A stretch of 64,000 bases of DNA from CADBRN01 sp050944685. Its GTDB lineage: Bacteria; Bacillota; Clostridia; Lachnospirales; Lachnospiraceae. The stretch spans positions 38,140 through 102,139 of the forward strand of contig JBMNRP010000011.1 in NCBI GenBank assembly GCA_050944685.1, written 5' to 3'. The notes beneath the pieces are model-generated. The model saw only the letters and a list, made by a program, of their open reading frames with translations, searched no databases and was not told where the DNA came from. Both the position numbers and the translations under genes were made by a program. This document shows, piece after piece, positions 57,275 to 64,000 of the stretch. Every line of letters begins with the position of its first letter. Positions within the stretch are counted from its first letter, which is position 1.

Positions 57275-58651
57275 ATGTATCGGATTGATTTTCATAAACC
57301 ATCTCATCTCCATTTCATCGGAATCGGAGGAATCAGCATGAGCGGTCTCGCGGAAGTTCTCCTGGAAGAAGGCTTCCGGATCACCGGATCTGACTCCCGC
57401 CGCTCCGGGCTCACAGACCGCCTCCTATCGCACGGGGCAGATATTTTCTTTCCGCAATCCTCCGAGAACATTTCCGGCGACATCGACTGCGTCATTTACA
57501 CGGCAGCCATCCATCCGGACAATCCCGAATTTGCGGAAGCGAAGAAAAAAGGGATTCCCATGCTGACCCGCGCGGAGCTGCTCGGACAGATGATGGAGGA
57601 ATACGAGACATCCATCGGCATCTCCGGCACCCACGGCAAGACAACGACAACTTCCATGCTCTCGCATATTCTGATGGAAACAGACCTGGATCCGACGATT
57701 TCCGTGGGAGGCATCCTTCCCTCGATCGGCGGCAATATCCGCGTCGGCGGCAGCCGCCTGTTTCTGACCGAGGCATGCGAATATACCAACAGCTTTCTGG
57801 AGCTGCATCCGACGATCGGCATCATCCTCAACATTGACGCGGACCATCTCGACTTCTTCCGGGATCTCGAGGATATCCGCCATTCCTTCCATATATTTGC
57901 CTCTCAGGTCCGGAAGGAAGGAACGCTTGTGATCAACGCCGGGATTCCGAATTTTGAAGAAATCACCCGCGGAATCGGCGCGAAGGTGCTGACCTTCTCC
58001 GCCTCCGGTCCGGCAGACTTCACGGCATCGGACATCCGGTACGACAACCGGGGCTGTGCCTCTTTCACCTGCCGTTTCCGGGGGGGCGAAATCGGGACCT
58101 TCCATCTCAATGTTCCGGGCGAGCACAACGTTCAGAACGCCCTGGCGGCGATTGCCGCCGCACGCGCGCTTCAGATCTCCCCCGAAGCGATCGGACGGGG
58201 ATTCGAGTCTTTCCACGGAACAGACCGCCGCTTTCAGTTCAAGGGGAAAATGAACGGGGCGGACGTCATTGACGATTACGCGCACCATCCGACCGAGATC
58301 CGTGCGACGCTGCGCACGGCGGACAATTATCCGCACAAGACGCTCTGGTGCGTCTTTCAGCCTCACACATACACCAGAACAAAGGCACTTCTTCCCGAGT
58401 TCGCCGATGTTCTCTCGACGGCGGACCGCGTCGTTCTCGCAGACATCTACGCCGCGCGCGAGACCGACAATCTGGGCATCTCCTCCGCCACGCTGCAGGA
58501 AGAAATCCGGAAGCGCGGAACCGAGTGCTGGTATTTTCCGACCTTTGAGGAGATTGAGGATTTTCTTCGCAAAAACTGCTCCGAGGGCGATCTTATCCTG
58601 ACCGTCGGGGCCGGGGATATTGTAAAAGTCGGGGACGATCTCGTCCGTTGA
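57275..58651 (+). CDS. murC: UDP-N-acetylmuramate-L-alanine ligase
   Basis: It adds the first amino acid to the peptidoglycan precursor. The ATG at 57275 follows GGAGGAAATC and gives 458 residues. The N-terminal HFIGIGGISMSGLAEVLL binds the UDP-sugar, GTHGKTTTTSMLSH is the ATP P-loop, EACEYTNSFLELHPTIGIIL is typical of MurC, and INAGIP, FHGTDRRFQFKGKM and IDDYAHHPTEIRATL follow. It is a separate unit; the rest of the mur cluster is not in this window. Confidence 0.97.
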   Translation: MYRIDFHKPSHLHFIGIGGISMSGLAEVLLEEGFRITGSDSRRSGLTDRLLSHGADIFFPQSSENISGDIDCVIYTAAIHPDNPEFAEAKKKGIPMLTRAELLGQMMEEYETSIGISGTHGKTTTTSMLSHILMETDLDPTISVGGILPSIGGNIRVGGSRLFLTEACEYTNSFLELHPTIGIILNIDADHLDFFRDLEDIRHSFHIFASQVRKEGTLVINAGIPNFEEITRGIGAKVLTFSASGPADFTASDIRYDNRGCASFTCRFRGGEIGTFHLNVPGEHNVQNALAAIAAARALQISPEAIGRGFESFHGTDRRFQFKGKMNGADVIDDYAHHPTEIRATLRTADNYPHKTLWCVFQPHTYTRTKALLPEFADVLSTADRVVLADIYAARETDNLGISSATLQEEIRKRGTECWYFPTFEEIEDFLRKNCSEGDLILTVGAGDIVKVGDDLVR

Positions 58652-58692
58652 GCGCCGGCTCCCCGGACTGCCCGACCGCCTCGTTCTGAAAA

Positions 58693-58715
58693 TTTTCCGG
58701 ACGGAGTCCGGAAAA
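58693..58715. other. 10-base inverted repeat between murC and the DnaD-like gene
   Basis: TTTTCCGGAC (58693-58702) / GTCCGGAAAA (58706-58715), a perfect stem with a three-base loop. There is no T run after it on the plus strand beyond A-rich sequence, so it may be an attenuator, an RNA-processing hairpin or a weak terminator of murC. Confidence 0.5.
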
Positions 58716-58750
58716 CAGCCGCGAGAAAAGCGGATCCGGGAGGATATTTT

Positions 58751-59848
58751 ATGAATTCGATTTCTCTGGAAAGTGATCTCACCATTTCCTACACGCTGCT
58801 GTCGGATCTGTTCGTCGAGCGGTATATGCCCTCGGCGAACGGTGAGTTCGTCAAAATCTATATCTATCTGCTGCGCGCCATTCAGCGGAATGCGACCGAT
58901 TTTTCCATCGGCTCCGTGGCGGATGTTTTTTCCTGCACGGAGAAAGACGTTCTCCGTGCCCTTCTTTTCTGGGAAAAGCAGGGGCTTCTGAAGCTCGGCC
59001 GCAATCAGAAAAAGGAAATCGTATCGGTCCGCGTCCCGGACCGCCTGCCGGAGGAAAATGCGGCAGAGAAAGGCTCTTCCGCGAAATACCGGGACACCGG
59101 GGACGCCTCCGTCACAAATGACCGCCGCAGGACGCTTCTGAAGGAACACACCGAGGAGGTCAAAGCAATCTTCACGATTGCCGAATCCTACATCGGAACC
59201 TCCCTCAGCACCACGGATATGAACCGTCTTCTCTACCTGTATGACGAGCTTCACATGTCCGTAAACCTGATCGATTATCTGGTGGAATACTGTGTATCTA
59301 AGGGAAAACGCAGCACACGTTATATTGAAAGGGTCGGAATGGAGTGGTACAATGACCACATCACGACGGTGCGCGAAGCGAAGGAACGGTCGAAGCTCTG
59401 GGATCCGAATTACTATAAGATCCTGCAGTACTTCGGCATCCGAAACCGCGATCCCCTGCCCTCGGAATCTGAGCTTATGAAGCGCTGGCTGCACACATAC
59501 GGCTTCTCGACGGAGGTGATCCGCGAGGCCTGCATCCGCGCCCTCAACAATACGGAGCATCAGACGCCGGCTCATCTTTTCGCCTATACGGACAGCATCC
59601 TGAAAAACTGGAATTCCCAGCACATCACGACCCTGGAACAGGTTCGGGCGGCGGACCGGATTCACGAAAAGGAACGCGCCTCCTCCGCCGGGAAAACGTC
59701 TGCCGGAGGCGGAACGGAACCGGCCGGAGCCCGCCGGAAGAAAAACGCCTTCAACGATTTTCACCAGCGGACCTATGATTACGGAGATCTCGAGCGCAGA
59801 GTCCGGGAGAATCAGACCAAAAACGATTCCGGGCCGGACCGCACCTGA
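58751..59848 (+). CDS. DnaD/DnaB-like primosome protein
   Basis: The 365-residue protein starts with an N-terminal winged helix (ISYTLLSDLFVERYMP, FVKIYIYLLRAIQRNATDFS, CTEKDVLRALLFWEKQGLL, about 10-85), then a linker and a DnaD C-terminal-type domain (about 125-250: LYDELHMSVNLIDYLVEYCV, KRSTRYIERVGMEWYNDHIT). This is the architecture of the primosomal DnaD/DnaB family of Firmicutes, which loads the helicase at oriC and restart sites. The basic C-terminus is disordered. It is followed by a DnaC/DnaI-like loader gene 17 bases on. Confidence 0.86.
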   Translation: MNSISLESDLTISYTLLSDLFVERYMPSANGEFVKIYIYLLRAIQRNATDFSIGSVADVFSCTEKDVLRALLFWEKQGLLKLGRNQKKEIVSVRVPDRLPEENAAEKGSSAKYRDTGDASVTNDRRRTLLKEHTEEVKAIFTIAESYIGTSLSTTDMNRLLYLYDELHMSVNLIDYLVEYCVSKGKRSTRYIERVGMEWYNDHITTVREAKERSKLWDPNYYKILQYFGIRNRDPLPSESELMKRWLHTYGFSTEVIREACIRALNNTEHQTPAHLFAYTDSILKNWNSQHITTLEQVRAADRIHEKERASSAGKTSAGGGTEPAGARRKKNAFNDFHQRTYDYGDLERRVRENQTKNDSGPDRT

Positions 59849-59865
59849 AACAGGAAGAAAAAATC

Positions 59866-60849
59866 ATGGCATTATCAAACGCGGATTACGATGCGATTAT
59901 GCGCATCTACAACGACCGCCAGTTGCACAATCTCCGGGATCTGGACGAGCGGCGGAAGGAAGCCTTCGAGCGGTTTCCCCGGCTGAGAGAAATCGCAGAG
60001 GAGACGGCATCCCTCTCCGTGCAGAAGGCGAAGGCACTGCTCGGCGAGGCGGGCGTGCAGGATTTTAATCTGGACGAGCGGCTTCTGGATCTGGCCGAAG
60101 AAAGAAGTGTTCTTCTGACCGCCGGAGGCTATCCGGAGGACTATCTGGAGATGCACTACACCTGCCCGGTCTGCAGGGACACCGGTTTCGTGGACGGGGA
60201 AAAATGCAGCTGTTTTCTTCAGGAAGAGATCCGCTATCTCTACAGCGGCTCCAATGACCGGGAAATTCTCGAGCGGGAAAATTTCGATCATTTCAATCTG
60301 GACTATTATTCCGATGACGTGCGCGACGGGAACGGCATTTCACCCCGTGAGGCGGCCGAAGCCGCGTACGGGGAAGCCAGACAGTTCCTCGCGAATTTTG
60401 ACCGCGAACCGGAAAACCTCCTGATCTACGGGGATACCGGGACAGGAAAGAGCTTCCTCTCCCACTGCATTGCCCGCGAACTGATCCGGATGGGAAAAAG
60501 CGTGCTTTACCTGACCGCGTATGACCTCTTCGAGCGTCTCGCGGACCGCACGTTCCGTCGCGATGAGGAAGACGGCCGGTCGGACCGGATATTCGACGCG
60601 GACCTTCTCATTATCGACGACCTGGGAACGGAAATGGCAAACGCTTTCGTGACATCGCAGTTTTTCCTGTGTGTCAACGAGCGTTTCCTGAAAAACAAAT
60701 CGACTATTATTTCGACGAATCTTCGTCTGGCGGACCTGCAGGAGCGGTATTCCGAACGGACTTCGTCGAGGATCATCAGCTCATATCGGTTGATTCCCCT
60801 TTACGGGAGTGACATTCGCATTCAGAAACAGATGCGAGGAGGACACTAA
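59866..60849 (+). CDS. DnaC/DnaI-like helicase loader ATPase
   Basis: The 327-residue AAA+ protein has an N-terminal helical domain, a cysteine cluster CPVCRDTGF...CSC (about 102-120, zinc-binding), Walker A NLLIYGDTGTGKSFLSH, Walker B LLIIDDLGTE, sensor STIISTNL and the DnaC/DnaI end SERTSSRIISSYRLIPLYG. It loads the replicative helicase together with DnaD/DnaB. Its stop codon overlaps the ATG of the next gene by one base. Confidence 0.92.
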   Translation: MALSNADYDAIMRIYNDRQLHNLRDLDERRKEAFERFPRLREIAEETASLSVQKAKALLGEAGVQDFNLDERLLDLAEERSVLLTAGGYPEDYLEMHYTCPVCRDTGFVDGEKCSCFLQEEIRYLYSGSNDREILERENFDHFNLDYYSDDVRDGNGISPREAAEAAYGEARQFLANFDREPENLLIYGDTGTGKSFLSHCIARELIRMGKSVLYLTAYDLFERLADRTFRRDEEDGRSDRIFDADLLIIDDLGTEMANAFVTSQFFLCVNERFLKNKSTIISTNLRLADLQERYSERTSSRIISSYRLIPLYGSDIRIQKQMRGGH

Positions 60850-62033
60850 TGGCATCAGATAATACAAAATACTATGATTCGATTCCGGTCGGACGGCTCG
60901 GCCTGATCCCGCTCGCCAGCTGTGCCAATCTCGGACAGAAGGTAAATCAGTACATCGTTTCCTGGCGAAAGAACCGGGAACTGCTCAAACCTCAGGAGAT
61001 GTTTCTCGACGGCTATGACCGCGACAGCTTCATCATCTCCTCCTCCGTCCCCCGTTTCGGTACCGGCGAGGCAAAGGGAATGATCGGTGATTCGATTCGC
61101 GGCGACGACATCTTCATTATGGTAGATGTCTGCAACTATTCCCTGACCTACAAGATGTTCGGACAGGTAAACCGCATGTCCCCGGATGATCACTTCCAGG
61201 ATCTGAAGCGCATCATCGCCGCCATCGGAGGAAAGGCGCGCCGGATCAATGTCATTATGCCGTATCTCTACGAGAGCCGGCAGCACAAGCGTTCCGGCAG
61301 GGAATCACTCGACTGTGCGATTGCCCTCCAGGAGCTGGTCGATATGGGCGTGGAAAACATCATCACATTTGACGCGCATGACCCCAGGGTCCAGAACGCG
61401 ATTCCGCTCGACGGCTTCGAGACGGTTACCTGCGCTTATCAGTTTATCAAAAACATCCTGCGGTACGGCCGCGATATTAAAGTCGATTCCAAGCATCTGA
61501 TGGTCGTAAGCCCGGACGAGGGCGGCATGCAGCGCTCCATTTTCCTGGCGAACAACCTCGGCGTCGATATGGGAATGCTCTACAGGCGCCGCGACTACTC
61601 CACCATCATCGACGGCCGCAATCCGATCGTGGCTCACGAATTCCTCGGGGCAGACGTCAAGGGAAAGGATATCATCATTGCCGATGACATGATCTCTTCC
61701 GGCGACACCATCATCGAGGTGGCAAAGCTTCTGAAAGACATGGGCGCAAGGAATATCTACCTGTGCTCCACGTTCGGCATGTTCACAAACGGCATGAAGA
61801 AATTCGACGACGCCTACAAGGCAGGATACTTCTCCCTGCTGTTTACGACCAACCTTATCTATCAGCCGGCGGAGCTGCTGACGAAGCCCTACTACCACAG
61901 CTGCGATCTCAGCAAATACATCGCCCTGATCATCGACACGATCAACCACGACTCCTCTATCAGCGAACTGCTGGATCCTTCCGTCCGGATCCAGAACGTG
62001 CTGAAAAAATACGAGAAGAACGAGAAAATCTGA
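60849..62033 (+). CDS. prs: Long-form ribose-phosphate pyrophosphokinase (PRPP synthetase)
   Basis: It makes PRPP from ribose-5-phosphate and ATP. The 394-residue protein keeps FDAHDPRVQNAI (metal-binding), MLYRRRDYSTI and VAHEFLGADVKGKDIIIADD, followed by MISSGDTIIEVAKLL where the usual motif is VDDMIDTGGT. It is about 75 residues longer than the standard 315-residue form, with an extended N-terminus that includes a 30-residue lead (SWRKNRELLKPQEMFLDGYD) and a C-terminal extension. Such long forms occur in Clostridia. It is coupled to dnaC-like by a one-base overlap, an unusual link of replication and nucleotide precursor genes. Confidence 0.9.
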   Translation: MASDNTKYYDSIPVGRLGLIPLASCANLGQKVNQYIVSWRKNRELLKPQEMFLDGYDRDSFIISSSVPRFGTGEAKGMIGDSIRGDDIFIMVDVCNYSLTYKMFGQVNRMSPDDHFQDLKRIIAAIGGKARRINVIMPYLYESRQHKRSGRESLDCAIALQELVDMGVENIITFDAHDPRVQNAIPLDGFETVTCAYQFIKNILRYGRDIKVDSKHLMVVSPDEGGMQRSIFLANNLGVDMGMLYRRRDYSTIIDGRNPIVAHEFLGADVKGKDIIIADDMISSGDTIIEVAKLLKDMGARNIYLCSTFGMFTNGMKKFDDAYKAGYFSLLFTTNLIYQPAELLTKPYYHSCDLSKYIALIIDTINHDSSISELLDPSVRIQNVLKKYEKNEKI

Positions 62034-62039
62034 AATCGC

Positions 62040-62073
62040 AACGGCACCGGACTCCACTTCCTGTGCCGTTTCT
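62040..62073 (+). terminator. Possible terminator after prs
   Basis: AACGGCAC (62040-62047) / GTGCCGTT (62063-62070) make an 8-base stem followed by TTTCTC, a short T tract, right after the prs stop codon. Confidence 0.5.
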
Positions 62074-62082
62074 CTGAAAATC

Positions 62083-62142
62083 AAAAAGCTCTCCCCTCTG
62101 CGAGACGGCCAGCCGGCCGCTGTCGAAAAGGGAAGAGCCTTT
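62083..62142. terminator. Bidirectional terminator between prs and dapB
   Basis: GCTCTCCCC (62088-62096) pairs with GGG-A-AGAGC (62130-62138) across a GC-rich loop with its own short stem (CGGCC/GGCCG). On the minus strand TTTTTG follows; on the plus strand TTTGTTTG follows. Confidence 0.75.
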
Positions 62143-62206
62143 GTTTGTTCTGTTGTTTTCTGTCCGGCATGACGCCGAAGAAAATCTCTGACCCGGATAC
62201 CGGGAA

Positions 62207-62962
62207 TCACCCGATCACATCGGCCATGTCGTATTTTCCCGCTTTCTTTCCGGCGAGGAATTTCGCAGCCGCCACCGCGCCTTTTGCGAAGATCGCGCGG
62301 GAATAGGCGGTGTGCCGGATCTCGACCACCTCATCCGTTCCGGCGTAGATCACATCGTGTATGCCGACGATCGTTCCGCCGCGGATCGAGGAGATTCCGA
62401 TCTCCTTCGCGTCGCGCTTCTCGTGGCGGTCCTGTCTGCCATAAACATAATGATACCGCCCGCCGGACGCCTCGTTGATGCTGTCCGCGAGCGCGAGCGC
62501 CGTTCCGCTCGGTGCGTCGATCTTCCGATTGTGATGCTCCTCCAGAATTTCAATATCAAACCCGGAATCCTTCAGAACCACTGTCGCCTCACGCACCAGC
62601 TTCAGCAGAAGATTGATGCCGAGAGACATATTGGCGGAGCGGAGAATTGCCACATCCTGGCTGTATTCTTCCACCTTCGCGAGCTGCTCCTCCGTGAGAC
62701 CGGTCGTGCAGAGAACGAGCGGAATCTTTCTCTCCTTCGCGAAATCAAGAATCCCGTCCACCGCACGGAAATTCGAAAAATCGATGATCGCGTCCGCCTC
62801 GACGCCGCACGTCTTCGGATCGGTAAACACGGGGTAATCCCGGTCGTGATTATCTGCGATATCAATTCCGGCGACCGTCTCGATATCCGGGTCCTCCGCG
62901 ATGACATCCGTCACGACCTTTCCCATGTGTCCGCTGCATCCGTTAATGATTACTCTGACCAT
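62207..62962 (-). CDS. dapB: 4-hydroxy-tetrahydrodipicolinate reductase
   Basis: It is the second step of the diaminopimelate/lysine pathway. The 251-residue protein starts with VRVIINGCSGHMGKVVTDVI (nucleotide-binding loop), DAIIDFSNF, VLCTTGLTEEQL and EEHHNRKIDAPSGTALALAD with the catalytic His pair and Lys. It lies 35 bases downstream of dapA on the same strand and is followed by a terminator. Diaminopimelate feeds peptidoglycan, in keeping with murC and the lytic enzymes in the window. Confidence 0.97.
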   Translation of the reverse strand: MVRVIINGCSGHMGKVVTDVIAEDPDIETVAGIDIADNHDRDYPVFTDPKTCGVEADAIIDFSNFRAVDGILDFAKERKIPLVLCTTGLTEEQLAKVEEYSQDVAILRSANMSLGINLLLKLVREATVVLKDSGFDIEILEEHHNRKIDAPSGTALALADSINEASGGRYHYVYGRQDRHEKRDAKEIGISSIRGGTIVGIHDVIYAGTDEVVEIRHTAYSRAIFAKGAVAAAKFLAGKKAGKYDMADVIG

Positions 62963-62997
62963 TGAAAAATTCCCGTTTCCTTTCGAACATGATACTA

Positions 62998-63885
62998 TTA
63001 TTTCAGAATTCCGAAGTCCTGCATAGCTTTCTTCAGAAGCTCCCGGTTTTCCGGTGCCATCTCACAGAGCGGCTGACGGAGCGGTCCGACCTCTTTTCCG
63101 AGCAGATTCATCGCTTCCTTCACCGGAATCGGATTGACCTCGCAGAAAAGGGCGTTGATCATCGGAATCGCGCTGATCTGCATCCGGGCCGCTTCCTTTA
63201 CGTCGCCGTCCAGATACTTCATGACCATTTCGTGCGTGTACTTCGGCGCGATGTTCGCCAGAACGGAGATGACGCCGAGTCCGCCGATCGAGAGAATGGG
63301 GATGGTCTGGTCATCGTCTCCCGAATAGATGTCGAGAGAATCCCCCGCAAGGTATTTCGTCTTCGCGATCTGAGAGAGGCTTCCGCTGGCTGCCTTCACC
63401 GCCACGATGTTCTTCACATTCTTTCCGAGATACGCCGCCGTCTCCGGAGCGATATTGACGCCCGTCCGGCTCGGAACATTGTACATAATAATAGGAAGAG
63501 ACACCTTTTCCGCGATTGTCGTGTAATGCCTGATCAGCCCGCGCTGCGTCGTCTTGTTGTAGTACGGTGTGACGATCAGAAGGGCGTCTGCACCGAATTT
63601 TTCCGACGCGGTCGACATCTCGATCGCGCAGGCGGTGTCATTGGAACCGGTCCCCGCGATAACCGGAATCCGGTGATTGACCTTTTCGATGGTGTGCCGG
63701 ATCACATCCAGATGCTCCGGAACCGAGAGAGTCGCCGACTCTCCGGTCGTTCCGCATATGATAATGGCATCTGTGCCGCCCGCAATCTGCTCTTCCAGAA
63801 TCTCATCCAGTTTCTCGTAATTCACCGATCCGTCTTCGTGAAACGGTGTGATGATCGCGACACCAGACCCCTTGAAAATAGCCAT
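62998..63885 (-). CDS. dapA: 4-hydroxy-tetrahydrodipicolinate synthase
   Basis: It condenses pyruvate and aspartate semialdehyde, the first committed step. The 295-residue TIM barrel shows GVAIITPFHEDGSVNYEKL, ICGTTGESATLS, VIAGTGSNDT, VTPYYNKTTQRGLIRHY, the catalytic Tyr in IIMYNVPSRTG and the Schiff-base Lys in IVAVKAASGS. GGAGGAGG lies upstream of the ATG. The leader upstream (63904-63971) can form alternative hairpins. Confidence 0.97.
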   Translation of the reverse strand: MAIFKGSGVAIITPFHEDGSVNYEKLDEILEEQIAGGTDAIIICGTTGESATLSVPEHLDVIRHTIEKVNHRIPVIAGTGSNDTACAIEMSTASEKFGADALLIVTPYYNKTTQRGLIRHYTTIAEKVSLPIIMYNVPSRTGVNIAPETAAYLGKNVKNIVAVKAASGSLSQIAKTKYLAGDSLDIYSGDDDQTIPILSIGGLGVISVLANIAPKYTHEMVMKYLDGDVKEAARMQISAIPMINALFCEVNPIPVKEAMNLLGKEVGPLRQPLCEMAPENRELLKKAMQDFGILK

Positions 63886-63903
63886 ATTTCTTACCTCCTC
63901 CTA

Positions 63904-63971
63904 CAATAAAGTCAGGGTATAGATAACCCAACAGCCAGCTGGGCTCTACATCCTTCATTGCTAAAGCTGTT
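63904..63971 (-). other. Possible structured leader of dapA
   Basis: On the minus strand the leader contains AACAGC (complement of 63966-63971), CAATGAAG (63960-63953), a CCCAGC/TGTTGGG pair and CTTTATTG (63911-63904). AACAGC can pair with GCTGTT (63935-63930), while CAATGAAG can pair with CTTTATTG (with one G-U), two partly exclusive folds. No lysine-riboswitch core was recognised. The promoter lies beyond the window edge. Confidence 0.35.
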
Positions 63972-64000
63972 AGAATGGAATGGCATGGATCTGACGTTTG

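Noticed and set aside
57425..59764. A 779-codon open frame on the minus strand across murC and the DnaD-like gene
   Set aside because: It spans two clear genes and the hairpin between them on the other strand, without any family signature; it is a compositional shadow.
63886..64000. Lysine riboswitch upstream of dapA
   Set aside because: The available leader is too short and has none of the conserved L-box core; it cannot be supported from this sequence.

Overview
The window reads as a chromosomal stretch of an anaerobic, low-oxygen-adapted Gram-positive bacterium of the Clostridia, most probably a Lachnospiraceae relative with GC-rich codon use. The evidence is a PolC-type replicase, SpoVG, a GlgC/GlgD two-subunit ADP-glucose pyrophosphorylase, a DnaD-like/DnaC-like primosome pair, heavily iron-sulfur dependent redox genes, and sigma-A promoters (TTGACA, 17 bp, TATAAT) with Firmicutes Shine-Dalgarno sequences. 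There is no insertion sequence, phage gene, integrase or CRISPR array. The species call is inference.

Layout. 1-315 is the tail of a PLP aminotransferase. 287-7522 (minus) holds polC, ispG, folA and thyA. 7767-9264 (plus) has a stand-alone SIR2-like protein and mscL with a zinc-ribbon tail. 9384-12472 (minus) has a lipoprotein amidase, lspA and clpX. 12574-17860 (minus) is an adaptor-ATPase-adaptor-permease export cluster whose ATPase has lost key residues. 17963-21556 (minus) is a five-gene flavin/iron-sulfur dehydrogenase complex divergent from a DctM-like permease (21891-23321). Next come a TVP38-type membrane protein, an MBL-fold hydrolase, a Fic protein and proA.

28060-36504 contains a secreted SH3/3D protein, a PrsW-type protease, a small conserved protein, a membrane-anchored HNH protein, RidA, a heterodimeric ABC exporter, a phosphoribosyltransferase, a hydrolase and a small membrane protein. 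36738-41929 has two secreted proteins sharing the same C-terminal or internal ~42-residue repeats (a CAP-domain protein and an L,D-transpeptidase) around nth and malQ. 42013-42454 is an intergenic region with a candidate independently transcribed small RNA. 42455-45648 (minus) is a nitroreductase / aldo-keto reductase / flavodoxin / mazG operon, followed by an SPFH protein, a MATE pump and tRNA-Pro(CGG).

48739-52461 (minus) is an OPT transporter / PqqD-like / aminoacyl-histidine dipeptidase operon, probably peptide import plus hydrolysis. Then follow an RNA m5C methyltransferase, spoVG, glgD and glgC (minus), the plus-strand genes murC, dnaD-like, dnaC-like and a long-form PRPP synthetase, and finally dapB and dapA (minus) at the right edge.

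No clear new defence island is visible. The best leads are the export cluster with the substituted ATPase, the candidate RNA at 42180-42348, the OPT/PqqD/PepD trio, the operator-like direct repeats before the TVP38 gene, and the multi-subunit dehydrogenase of unknown substrate. All coordinates and motifs were read by eye; no database search was run.
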